Positions 41,901 through 51,484 of a DNA stretch of 64,000 nucleotides are shown piece by piece. Both the position numbers and the translations under genes were made by a program. The notes below the pieces were generated by a model. It saw only the letters and a program-made list of their open reading frames with translations. It had not been told where the DNA came from and did not search any database. The DNA is taken from the NCBI GenBank assembly GCA_965198045.1, contig CBDAOL010000008.1, positions 62,001 through 126,000 of the forward strand, in the 5' to 3' direction. Positions within the stretch are counted from its first letter, which is position 1. Every line of letters begins with the position of its first letter. Source of the DNA: CBDDEC01 sp965198045. GTDB lineage: Bacteria > Chloroflexota > Dehalococcoidia > UBA2979.

Positions 41901-44900
41901 ATGTTCGCGCATCTGCACACGCACACGGAGTACTCACTCCTCGACGGTCTGTCGAAGATCCCTGACCTCGTGGCGCGCGCGAGCGAGATGGGGCAGCAGG
42001 CGCTCGCGATCACTGACCACGGCGCGCTGCACGGCGCGATCGAGTTCTACGAAGCGGCGACGGCCGCCGGCGTGAAGCCCATCATCGGCATCGAAGCCTA
42101 TGTGGCGCCCGGCAGTCGCTTCGAGAAGGACCCCCAGCAACGCTGGCCGTATCACCTCACGCTGCTCGCCCAGAACGAGGTCGGCTACCGCAATCTGCTG
42201 CAGCTCAGCAGTCAGGCCCACCTCGAGGGGTTCTACTACCGCCCGAGGATGGACCGCGAGCTACTCGAGGCGCACTCGGAAGGCTTGATCGCGCTCAGCG
42301 GCTGCCCCTCCGGCGAGCTGATGACCGCGTTGCGCGAGGATGACGAAGAGCGCGCGCAGGGCGTCCTCGGGTGGTTCTCTGACGTGTTCAAGGACCGCTA
42401 CTACGTCGAGCTGATGTCGCACGGTATCGAGGAGTTCGAGCCGCTCTACCCTCGGCTGATCGACCTGGCGAAGCGCTTCGACCTGCCGACGGTGCTGACC
42501 AACGACTCGCACTACACCGACGCGCTGCAGCACCGAGCGCACGAGGTGCTGCTCTGCATCGGCAGCAACAGCACCATCCACGACGAGGGCCGCTTCCGCC
42601 TCAACGGCGACACGTTCTACCTGCGCTCCGAGGCGGAGATGCGCACGCTCTTCCCGGAGCTGCCGGAGGCGGCGGACAACACCTGGCGCATCGCCGAGCA
42701 GACCGACATCAAGCTCTCCTTCGAGCAGGCGGCGCTGCCCGACCCCGGTGTCCCCAGCGGTATGACCGCACGCGAGTACCTGCGCGACCTCTGCGAGCAA
42801 GGCGTCCGGCGCCGCTACCCGCACGCGGCCGAGGAGCACTGGGAGCGCCTGCGCTACGAGTTGAGTGTTGTCGAGCAGACCGGATTCGACGAATACATGC
42901 TCATCGTCGCCGACCTCGCGCGGTTCGCACGCGAGCAGCAAATCCCGATGGGTGTACGAGGCTCCGCCGCCGCCTCGATCGTGCTCTACGCGCTCGACGT
43001 GACGGACATCGAGCCGCTGCAGCACAACCTGGTCTTCGAGCGCTTCCTCAACCCGGAGCGCATCGGCATGCCGGATGTGGACTTCGACTTCGCTGACGAC
43101 CGCCGCGAGGAGGTCATCCGTTACGCCGCCGAGAAGTATGGCCGCGACCGCGTCGCTCAGATCTGCACCTTCGGCACGCTCGGCGCCAAGGCCGCCATCC
43201 GCGACACCGGGCGCGCCCTCGGGATGGACTTCGGCGCAGCCGACCGCATCGCGCGTATGGTGCCGGATCAGCTCAACATCGCCCTCGTCGACGCGCTCCA
43301 GCAATCGCCCGAGCTGCGGAACGCCTACGACGAGGAGACGCAGGTGCGCGAGCTCATGGACACCGCGCGCCAGCTCGAGGGCGTGTCGCGGCACTCCTCG
43401 ACGCACGCTGCCGGCGTCGTGATCACACGCGAGCCGCTCGTCAACGTCGTCCCGCTCCAGCGACCGACGCGCAAGGACGCCGACGAGAACTCGCTGCCCA
43501 CGACGCAGTACGCCATGGCCGAGATCGAGAAGCTAAAGCTCCTCAAGGTCGACTTCCTCGGCCTGACGAACCTCACGATCCTCGGGCGCGCCGTCGACAT
43601 GATTCGCGAGCATCGTGGCGACGAGATCGACCTCACCGCGCTCCCAGACGGCGACGAGGCGACGGCGGAACTCCTGGGCGAGGGCGAGACCTTCGGCGTG
43701 TTCCAGCTGGAGTCGTCTGGCATGCGCCGCTATGTGATGGAGCTAAAGCCGCAGAACATCAGCGAGCTCTCGGCCATGGTCGCGCTGTTCCGGCCCGGCC
43801 CCATGGAGCACATTCCAACGTTCATCGACGCCAAGCACGGTCGGGTCGCACCTGCCTACCTGCACGAAGACCTCGCCGACATCCTCGACGAGACGTACGG
43901 CGTCATCACGTACCAGGACCAGGTCCTTCACATCGCGCGGCGGTTCGCCGGCTACACGCTCGGCCAGGCCGAGGTGATGCGGAAGGCGATGGGGAAGAGG
44001 ATCCAGTCGATGATGCTCGAGGAGCGCGAGCGCTTCCTCGACAGCGTGGAGGCCACCGGCTACGCCCGCAGCCTGGCGGAGCGGTTGTTTGACCTGATCG
44101 AACCGTTCGCCGGCTACGCCTTCAACAAGGCGCACGCGGTCTGCTACGGCACCATCGCGTACCAGACCGCCTACCTGAAGGCGCACTACCCCGCCGAGTA
44201 CATGGCGGCGGTGCTGAGCGCCTCGGGCGGTTCGCAGGACCGCATCGCCGCCGCCATCGCCGAGTGCACGCGGCTGGGCGTCGAGGTGCTGCCACCGGAC
44301 GTCAACCACTCGCGCTCGAACTTCGCACTCGGCCCCGGACCGAACGGCGGCGACGAGGTCATCCGGTTCGGTCTGTCGCAGATCAAGAACGTCGGCGCCG
44401 GTGGCATCGAAGGCCTGATCGCAGAGCGCGAGGAGAATGGGCCGTTCAAGAACATCGAGGACTTCGCCCGGCGCATCAACCCTCGCGACCTCAACCGCCG
44501 CGTCATCGAGTCGCTGGCGCGCGCTGGCGCTCTCGATGGGCTCGGCGATCGAGGCACGATCTACCACGGCACCGAGCGCATCCTGCGGCTCGCACAGGTG
44601 GAGCTGAAGCTCCGCGAGACCGGCCAGACCTCGATGTTCGACCTGTTCGGGACAGAGGTGGACACGCCGCTGCCGGCGCTCGAACTCCAACCTGTCGACG
44701 TGCCCGAGGCGCAGCTGCTCGCATGGGAGAAAGAGGTGCTCGGCACCTACGTCTCCGCGCACCCCTTCCGCACGGCCGCCAAACACCTCGATGACTTCGT
44801 CACGAACCACGCCGCCGATATCACGACCGACCTCGACGGTAGCGAGGTCGTGGTCGCAGGCATCGTGCAGGGCACGCGCTCGCTGATGACACGCCAGGGC

Positions 44901-45641
44901 AAGCCGTTCGCGGCTGTGATCCTCGAGGATCTGAGCGGCCCGATCGAGCTCACGATCTGGCCCGACGGATACGAGCGACTGCGATCGCTGCTGGTAGAGG
45001 GCAATGTCCTGCTCGCACGCGTCAACGTTCGTTCGAAGAACGAGCGGCTGACCGCCGCCGTCGAGGAGCTCTGGCCCTACGACGCGGAGCGCGGCGAGCT
45101 GATCAACTTCGACCCGGCGCGCTTCGCCGGCCAGCGCAACGCCGCGAGCACACGCGCGCGGGCGACCCGTGCGCCTTCGAACGGACGTCCGCAGCAACGG
45201 AGCGCGGAGCGGGGGCCGCCACGACCCGAGCCACCCTCGGGGCCACCGGGCACGAGGTTGCGCCCGGTCCCCACCGCGGAGGAGAGACAAGCCAATCAGG
45301 AGAGCGAGGCCAGCCCCATGGACCAACCCGTCACCACCGGCCCGCGACGGCTCCTGATCCGCATGGAAGAGACCACTGACCAGGGCGCCGACCGCCGCCG
45401 CCTCGCCAAGATCTGCGCTGCGCTCAAGGCATATCCCGGTGAGCTGCCGGTGGAGCTGCAGGTGTTCTGCGGCGACGACCTCCGCGGTCGCCTCGAGCTG
45501 CGCGAGCAACCGGTCGAGGCCACGGCGCTCCCAGAGCTCCTCGGCGAACTCAACCTGCTCCTCGGCGTGCTCGGCTCTGCCACCGAGGCCGGAGACGTGA
45601 CCGTTACGGAGACTCAGGCCCCGATTGCCGTCAGCGTCTAA
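41901..45641 (+). CDS. dnaE: DNA polymerase III subunit alpha
   Basis: The replicative polymerase, 1246 residues. It starts with a PHP domain (FAHLHTHTEYSLLDGLSKIP, AITDHGALHGAIEFY). The palm follows, with catalytic aspartates in GMPDVDFDFADDRREEVI and the GVRGSAAASIV segment, then the thumb/fingers (VALFRPGPMEHIP, ITYQDQVLHIA, YAFNKAHAVCYG). After these come a helix-hairpin-helix, an OB-fold (VVVAGIVQGTRSLMTRQGK) and, after an Arg/Pro-rich linker, a small C-terminal domain. I start at ATG 41901 because the family begins there; a TTG at 41832 is possible but overlaps the promoter. Confidence 0.96.
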   Translation: MFAHLHTHTEYSLLDGLSKIPDLVARASEMGQQALAITDHGALHGAIEFYEAATAAGVKPIIGIEAYVAPGSRFEKDPQQRWPYHLTLLAQNEVGYRNLLQLSSQAHLEGFYYRPRMDRELLEAHSEGLIALSGCPSGELMTALREDDEERAQGVLGWFSDVFKDRYYVELMSHGIEEFEPLYPRLIDLAKRFDLPTVLTNDSHYTDALQHRAHEVLLCIGSNSTIHDEGRFRLNGDTFYLRSEAEMRTLFPELPEAADNTWRIAEQTDIKLSFEQAALPDPGVPSGMTAREYLRDLCEQGVRRRYPHAAEEHWERLRYELSVVEQTGFDEYMLIVADLARFAREQQIPMGVRGSAAASIVLYALDVTDIEPLQHNLVFERFLNPERIGMPDVDFDFADDRREEVIRYAAEKYGRDRVAQICTFGTLGAKAAIRDTGRALGMDFGAADRIARMVPDQLNIALVDALQQSPELRNAYDEETQVRELMDTARQLEGVSRHSSTHAAGVVITREPLVNVVPLQRPTRKDADENSLPTTQYAMAEIEKLKLLKVDFLGLTNLTILGRAVDMIREHRGDEIDLTALPDGDEATAELLGEGETFGVFQLESSGMRRYVMELKPQNISELSAMVALFRPGPMEHIPTFIDAKHGRVAPAYLHEDLADILDETYGVITYQDQVLHIARRFAGYTLGQAEVMRKAMGKRIQSMMLEERERFLDSVEATGYARSLAERLFDLIEPFAGYAFNKAHAVCYGTIAYQTAYLKAHYPAEYMAAVLSASGGSQDRIAAAIAECTRLGVEVLPPDVNHSRSNFALGPGPNGGDEVIRFGLSQIKNVGAGGIEGLIAEREENGPFKNIEDFARRINPRDLNRRVIESLARAGALDGLGDRGTIYHGTERILRLAQVELKLRETGQTSMFDLFGTEVDTPLPALELQPVDVPEAQLLAWEKEVLGTYVSAHPFRTAAKHLDDFVTNHAADITTDLDGSEVVVAGIVQGTRSLMTRQGKPFAAVILEDLSGPIELTIWPDGYERLRSLLVEGNVLLARVNVRSKNERLTAAVEELWPYDAERGELINFDPARFAGQRNAASTRARATRAPSNGRPQQRSAERGPPRPEPPSGPPGTRLRPVPTAEERQANQESEASPMDQPVTTGPRRLLIRMEETTDQGADRRRLAKICAALKAYPGELPVELQVFCGDDLRGRLELREQPVEATALPELLGELNLLLGVLGSATEAGDVTVTETQAPIAVSV

Positions 45642-45668
45642 CGGCGTCGCGTAAGCCCCCCGCTTCGG

Positions 45669-45674
45669 TACACT
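45669..45674 (+). promoter_or_regulatory. -10 box ahead of the first MoxR gene
   Basis: TACACT, 48 nt before the ATG at 45722, in the short gap after dnaE. No strong -35 is seen, and there is no clear dnaE terminator. Confidence 0.35.
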
Positions 45675-45721
45675 GGAAGCTCTGGTCCCACCATGACCGG
45701 ACCTCCAGATCGGGCGACAAC

Positions 45722-46711
<990 letters not shown>

Positions 46712-46729
46712 CCCGGCCGGCGACGCAGC

Positions 46730-47677
46730 GTGGTCACACCAGCAAGCGATGCAGCCCGGACCATCGAGGTCCTCGACGCGGCGCAGCAAGGCGTCATCAG
46801 CCCCGAGCTGCTGGCACGCGTGCGGCGCATCGAGATCCGCACGCGCCGCCTCGCCAGCGCGCTGATCGCCGGCGACTACCGCTCGGTCTTCCGCGGCACC
46901 GGCATCGAGTTCGCAGACGCGCGCGAGTACATCGCTGGTGACGACGTACGTCTGATCGACTGGAACGTCACGGCCCGCATGGGCGTCCCATGGGTGAAGG
47001 AATTCGTCGAGGAGCGGGAGCTCACCGTGGTCTGCGCCGTCGATCGATCCGCCTCGCAGCTCGTCGGCACCTCGGGCCTCGGCAAGATCGGCGCCGCTGC
47101 CGAGCTGACCGCGCTGCTCGGCTTCGCTGCGGCACAGAATCACGACCGCGCCGGCCTGCTGACGTTCAGCGACAACATCGAAGAGTTCGTCCCGCCGCGG
47201 CGCGGTCAGCGCCACGTGCTGCGGCTCGTCCGCGACGTGCTCGCCGCCGAGGAGTCGCCACGCCGCAAGGGCCGTACCGACATTGGCGGCGCTGCCGACT
47301 ACCTGGCACGGGTGCTGCGCCGCCGTGCCGTGGTGTTCCTCATCTCCGACTTCTTCGACGAGGACTACGAGCCCGGCCTCCAGACCCTGGCGAGGCGGCA
47401 TGAGGTGATTGCGCTTCCGCTCGTGGACGCCCTCGACGAGGCATTGCCGAACGTCGGACTCGTCGAGCTGTTCGACGCCGAGCGCGGCGGGCACGTGCTC
47501 GTCGACACGAGCGACCGTACGACGCGCGAGCGATACGCCGAGGCCGCGCGTGCACGAGCCGAGCGTCGCCACTTCGCGCTCGCCTCGACGGGCGTCGATG
47601 AGGTGGAGATCCGACTCGACGAGGACCTCGTCGATCCGCTGGCGGCCTACTTCCGTAAACGAGCGAGCCAGCGCTGA
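46730..47677 (+). CDS. DUF58 protein (cluster 1)
   Basis: A 315-residue soluble DUF58 protein with a degenerate von Willebrand A fold. The core family motif is seen in FADAREYIAGDDVRLIDWNVTARMG, followed by the VWA-like strands (VVCAVDRSAS, GLLTFSDNIEEFVPPRRG, VVFLISDFFDEDYE). Starts GTG 46730, 18 nt after MoxR; its stop TGA shares a base with the next ATG. It is the usual direct partner of MoxR. Confidence 0.9.
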   Translation: MVTPASDAARTIEVLDAAQQGVISPELLARVRRIEIRTRRLASALIAGDYRSVFRGTGIEFADAREYIAGDDVRLIDWNVTARMGVPWVKEFVEERELTVVCAVDRSASQLVGTSGLGKIGAAAELTALLGFAAAQNHDRAGLLTFSDNIEEFVPPRRGQRHVLRLVRDVLAAEESPRRKGRTDIGGAADYLARVLRRRAVVFLISDFFDEDYEPGLQTLARRHEVIALPLVDALDEALPNVGLVELFDAERGGHVLVDTSDRTTRERYAEAARARAERRHFALASTGVDEVEIRLDEDLVDPLAAYFRKRASQR

Positions 47678-48693
47678 TGCGCGCCACCCCGCTCCTCCTC
47701 GTCGCCGCGCTCACCTTCGCTGCGAGCACGCTCGTGGGGCTCACTGCACCGACCGCGCTCGCGCAGCAACCGCCCGAGGCGGAGGTGTCGCCGCTGGGCA
47801 TCACGGTCGAACTGTCACTGCCCCTGGTTCGCCTCGGGGAGCGAACCGATCTCGTGATCGCGGTCCGACATCCGATCGACGTGCAGGTCAACGCCCGCGC
47901 GCCCCTGCGTGGGGAGGCGGTCGAGCTGGTCGCCGAAGACGACCCGCGGACGCTGGCCCTCGAAGATGTCGCGTTCACGACCTTCACGTTCACCTTCGCC
48001 GCGTTCGACCTCGGCGTGCACACCCTCGAACCGATCGAGGTGACGTGGCTGCGCGCGGACGGCACGACCGGCGGCCAGCTGGTGACGCCGCCGCCGATCG
48101 AGGTGCTCCCGATCCGTGACGCCTCAGACGTCACACTGCGGCCGTTGAAGCCGCAGGCCACGATCGAAGGTGGCCCGGCCGGCTGGATCCGTCCGGCCAG
48201 GCTCGCGGGCCTCGCCGTGGCGGCGGGACTCCTTGCGGCCCTGGGCGGCTTCTGGCTCTGGCGTCGCCGTGGCCGCGAAGATCAGGTGGCCGTCTTCACT
48301 CCCGACACCAGCGCCGAGATGACTGCGCGGCAGCGCCTCGACGTCGCTTCGGCGGTCGGACCGAGGAGTGCGGCCCCGGACTACCAGGCCTACTACGGCG
48401 AGCTCGCGGCGGTCGTTCGCGACTATCTCACCGGCCGCTTCGACTTCAACGCCGCGGCGCTGACCACGACCGAGCTCGAGGAGCGCATGACCGCGGAGGG
48501 CATTGGGCGCTGGCAGGCGCGCCTCGTCTCGGGTCTCCTCGATCGCTGCGACGCTGCTGTCTTCGCGCGTCAGTACCCCGAACCCACCTCCGCCGACCAC
48601 GACTTGACCGTGGCCTTCGAGATCATCGAACTGTCGCGCCCGCGCATGCAAACCGCCGCCGAGGTTGAAGAAGATGAGGCGGTGCCCGTGTGA
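47677..48693 (+). CDS. BatD-like exported membrane protein
   Basis: A 338-residue protein with an N-terminal signal (LLLVAALTFAASTLVGLTAPTALAQ), an extracytoplasmic beta-rich domain, one transmembrane helix (about 177-198) followed by WRRRGR, and a cytoplasmic helical domain with YYGELAAVVRDYLTGRF typical of DUF4381/BatD-type C-termini. Its role is inferred from its place between the DUF58 and VWA genes. It overlaps the next gene by GTGA. Confidence 0.72.
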   Translation: MRATPLLLVAALTFAASTLVGLTAPTALAQQPPEAEVSPLGITVELSLPLVRLGERTDLVIAVRHPIDVQVNARAPLRGEAVELVAEDDPRTLALEDVAFTTFTFTFAAFDLGVHTLEPIEVTWLRADGTTGGQLVTPPPIEVLPIRDASDVTLRPLKPQATIEGGPAGWIRPARLAGLAVAAGLLAALGGFWLWRRRGREDQVAVFTPDTSAEMTARQRLDVASAVGPRSAAPDYQAYYGELAAVVRDYLTGRFDFNAAALTTTELEERMTAEGIGRWQARLVSGLLDRCDAAVFARQYPEPTSADHDLTVAFEIIELSRPRMQTAAEVEEDEAVPV

Positions 48694-49664
48694 ACTTCGC
48701 GACGCCGCTGCTGCTCTGGCTTCTCGTGCCCCTGGGCGCACTGGCGCTGCTGCGCATGTTCTGGCGCGGCGGAAGCCCTCGCCTTGCAACGGCCGACCTG
48801 GCCACTGTGCAGGCTTCGGCGCGGCCGACCTGGCGCCTGCGCACGCGCTGGCTGCCCGTGGCGCTGCGCTGGCTCGCGATCGCAATCCTCGTCGTAGCCT
48901 TCGCGCGACCACGCGAGGGAACGGCGGTCACCCTCATCCCGCAGGAGGGCATCGACGTGGTCGCCGTGGTTGATGTCTCCAGCTCAATGTCGAGCATGCT
49001 CCCCGGGGGGCGCACCACGACCCCGGGCGGGCGCATCTCGCGCCTGGGCGCAGCGAAACAGGTGCTTGCCGAGTTCGTGCGCGGCCTCGAGGGCGACCGC
49101 GTCGGCCTCGTCGCGTTCCAATCCTCAGCACTGACGCTGTCGCCGCTGACGCACGACTACACCGCACTGCAGAGACGCATCAGGGGCCTCGATAGTGGCT
49201 TGCTTCCGGACGGCACCGCCATTGGACTCGGCATCGCCGAGGGGACGACGTTGCTCATCGATTCGCCGGCGCGGAGTCGCGTCGTGGTGCTCCTCACTGA
49301 CGGTCGCAACAACCGGGGCCAGATCACCCCGGCGACAGCGGCGCAGACCGCGGAAGCCCTCGGCGTCACGCTCTACACGATCGGATTCGTCGGCGGGGTC
49401 AGTGATCAGTTCGATACGTCAGTCGCGGACGCTCGCCAACTCAGCGCGCTCGCCGAGCAGACCGGCGGCCAGTACTTCGACGCGCGAACGCAGGACGATC
49501 TGCTCGCTGCGTACCGCACCATCAGCCAGCTCGAACGGTCGCAAATCGGCGACCGAGTGTTCACCTCCTTCAATGAGTTCGCACCCTGGCTGATCGGCTT
49601 CGCACTGTTCCTGCTGGTCATCGAGGCAGCGCTGCGAGCCGCGATCTGGAGGCGTTACCCGTGA
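48690..49664 (+). CDS. VWA domain membrane protein (BatA-like)
   Basis: A 324-residue protein with two N-terminal helices (about 5-22 and 58-75), a von Willebrand A domain with the metal-binding VVDVSSSMSS and VVLLTDGRNN, and a C-terminal helix (WLIGFALFLLVIEAALRA). The MIDAS Asp-x-Ser-x-Ser is intact, so metal-dependent ligand binding is likely. Starts GTG 48690; it overlaps both neighbours by 4 nt. Confidence 0.9.
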   Translation: MNFATPLLLWLLVPLGALALLRMFWRGGSPRLATADLATVQASARPTWRLRTRWLPVALRWLAIAILVVAFARPREGTAVTLIPQEGIDVVAVVDVSSSMSSMLPGGRTTTPGGRISRLGAAKQVLAEFVRGLEGDRVGLVAFQSSALTLSPLTHDYTALQRRIRGLDSGLLPDGTAIGLGIAEGTTLLIDSPARSRVVVLLTDGRNNRGQITPATAAQTAEALGVTLYTIGFVGGVSDQFDTSVADARQLSALAEQTGGQYFDARTQDDLLAAYRTISQLERSQIGDRVFTSFNEFAPWLIGFALFLLVIEAALRAAIWRRYP

Positions 49665-51484
49665 GCCTCGATCGCTTCGACCTGACGCAGCCGCTCGGGC
49701 TGCTGGCGCTGTTGGCGCTGGTCCCGCTCGTGCTCGCCTGGCGCTGGGCCGCGCTGCGCCGGCGCAGCGCCGACGAGGCGTACGGCGGCGCGAGCCAGCT
49801 GCGCACCGGCCGCGGAGCGAGCTGGCGTCGTATCTCGATGGTGCTGACCGTCGGCGCCATCGTGCTGCTGGCGATCGCCGTGGCGCGGCCGCGCTGGGGC
49901 GAGGCGTCCACCGATGTCGAGCGCCGCGGTGTCGATGTCGCGATCGCACTCGATGTCTCAGGTTCGATGCTGGCAACGGACGTCGCACCGACCCGTGCCG
50001 AGGCAGCTGCGGCCGGACTTCGCGAGCTGCTGGCACACCTTCGCGGCGACCGCGTCTCGCTCTCGATCTTCGCCGGGAGCGCCTTCGAGCGGTCGCCGGT
50101 GACGCTCGACCTCGACACCGTATCGCAACTCGTCACGCGTGCGCAGGGGGAACAGCCGCTGGTGCGACCGGGCTCTGACCTCGGGCTGGCGATCGAACAG
50201 GCGCTCGCGTCGCTCACGATCCCGGACGCGGCGGACACGCAGATCATCCTGCTGATCTCCGACGGCGAGGACCTCCGCGACCGCCTCGACGTCGCGCTCT
50301 CGACCGCCGAGGACCGCGGGATACGCATCGATGTCGTGCCTGTCGGCACCGGCGCTGAGGTCACCCTCGACGATGGTCAGATCAGCCGGGCCGACCGCGA
50401 GACGCTCGCCGCGATCGCCAGCCGCACCGGCGGCGAGGTACGCGACCTCGACCGCATCGCCGGGCTCGCCGTCGAGTACCGGCAGCTGGCGCTGACGCTC
50501 TTCGAAGCAACCATGGAGGATGCGCCGGCCGAGCGGTTCCAGTGGTTCCTCGGCGCCGCGCTGGCGCTCCTCATCGTGCGCACACTGATGCCGCGCGCCG
50601 GCGAGCACCAGCCATTGCGCATCGGCCGCCTGCCGCTGGGTACGCGCGACCGGCTGGCCAGCACGCGTCACGGGCTCGCGGCGGGCGGCCTGCTCGCAGC
50701 GCTGCTCATCGCCGGATGCACCGGCACCTCGACCTTCGCGCATGTCGAGGAGGGCAATGCGGCGTTCGCGGCCGGTGACTTCGACGGTGCGCAGGTGGCG
50801 TACACGAACGCCGGTGAGCAGGACCCGTCGAGCGCCGCCATCCAGTACAACCGCGCGAACGCACTGCACGAGCTGCGCCGCTTCGAGGAGGCGAAAACCC
50901 TCTACGAAGAGGCGCTGCCGCTCGCGATGGAGACCTTACTCGCCAACCGACTCCGCTACGGCGCCGCCAGCACTGAGTTTCGGCGCGACGCGCTGGAGGA
51001 GGCGCGTGACAGGTTCATCGCTGTGCTACGTAGCGATCCCGACGATCTGGACGCCGCGGCGAACCTCGAGCTGGTGCTGATTCGACTGAACCCGCCCCCC
51101 GATCCCCCGCCACCACCGCCGGCCGATGCCGATGGCGAAGGCCAGGATGGGGAACCGCAGGGCGATGCACCGCCCGGCGACGGCACCCAGCAGCCCAGCG
51201 GCGAGCCGGGGCAGGGGAACAGGCAGCCCGGCGACACTGGATCCGGTAGCGGCGCTGGTGGAACGCCGCCGGCTGGCGGCGGGACCTCGCCCTCGGACGA
51301 CGCGCCGGTGGGCAGCGGGTTCCGCACGATCGAGGAAGCGCTGGAAGCACTGCGCGAGGCGCAGGCCGCCCTCGGCGAGGAGATCTCGCGCGAGGAGGCG
51401 CTGCTGTTGCTGGAGCTGGCCGCCGAGGTGAACGCGTTGCGCCCGCTGCGGGGCGACCCGCTAAGCGGGCCGGTGGCTCGGTAG
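49661..51484 (+). CDS. VWA-TPR fusion membrane protein (BatB plus BatC-like)
   Basis: A 607-residue fusion. The first half is a BatB-like VWA protein: two N-terminal helices, MIDAS IALDVSGSMLATD, LLISDGEDLRD and a helix near 290-305. A second hydrophobic stretch ending LLAALLIAGC (near 340) looks like an internal lipobox. Then come TPR-type repeats (EEGNAAFAAGDFDGAQVAYTNA, YNRANALHELRRFEEAKTLYEEA) typical of BatC. A long Pro/Gly/Asp-rich disordered segment (about 470-560) precedes a short helical end. Its last 24 nt overlap the converging transglutaminase-like gene. Confidence 0.85.
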   Translation: MSLDRFDLTQPLGLLALLALVPLVLAWRWAALRRRSADEAYGGASQLRTGRGASWRRISMVLTVGAIVLLAIAVARPRWGEASTDVERRGVDVAIALDVSGSMLATDVAPTRAEAAAAGLRELLAHLRGDRVSLSIFAGSAFERSPVTLDLDTVSQLVTRAQGEQPLVRPGSDLGLAIEQALASLTIPDAADTQIILLISDGEDLRDRLDVALSTAEDRGIRIDVVPVGTGAEVTLDDGQISRADRETLAAIASRTGGEVRDLDRIAGLAVEYRQLALTLFEATMEDAPAERFQWFLGAALALLIVRTLMPRAGEHQPLRIGRLPLGTRDRLASTRHGLAAGGLLAALLIAGCTGTSTFAHVEEGNAAFAAGDFDGAQVAYTNAGEQDPSSAAIQYNRANALHELRRFEEAKTLYEEALPLAMETLLANRLRYGAASTEFRRDALEEARDRFIAVLRSDPDDLDAAANLELVLIRLNPPPDPPPPPPADADGEGQDGEPQGDAPPGDGTQQPSGEPGQGNRQPGDTGSGSGAGGTPPAGGGTSPSDDAPVGSGFRTIEEALEALREAQAALGEEISREEALLLLELAAEVNALRPLRGDPLSGPVAR

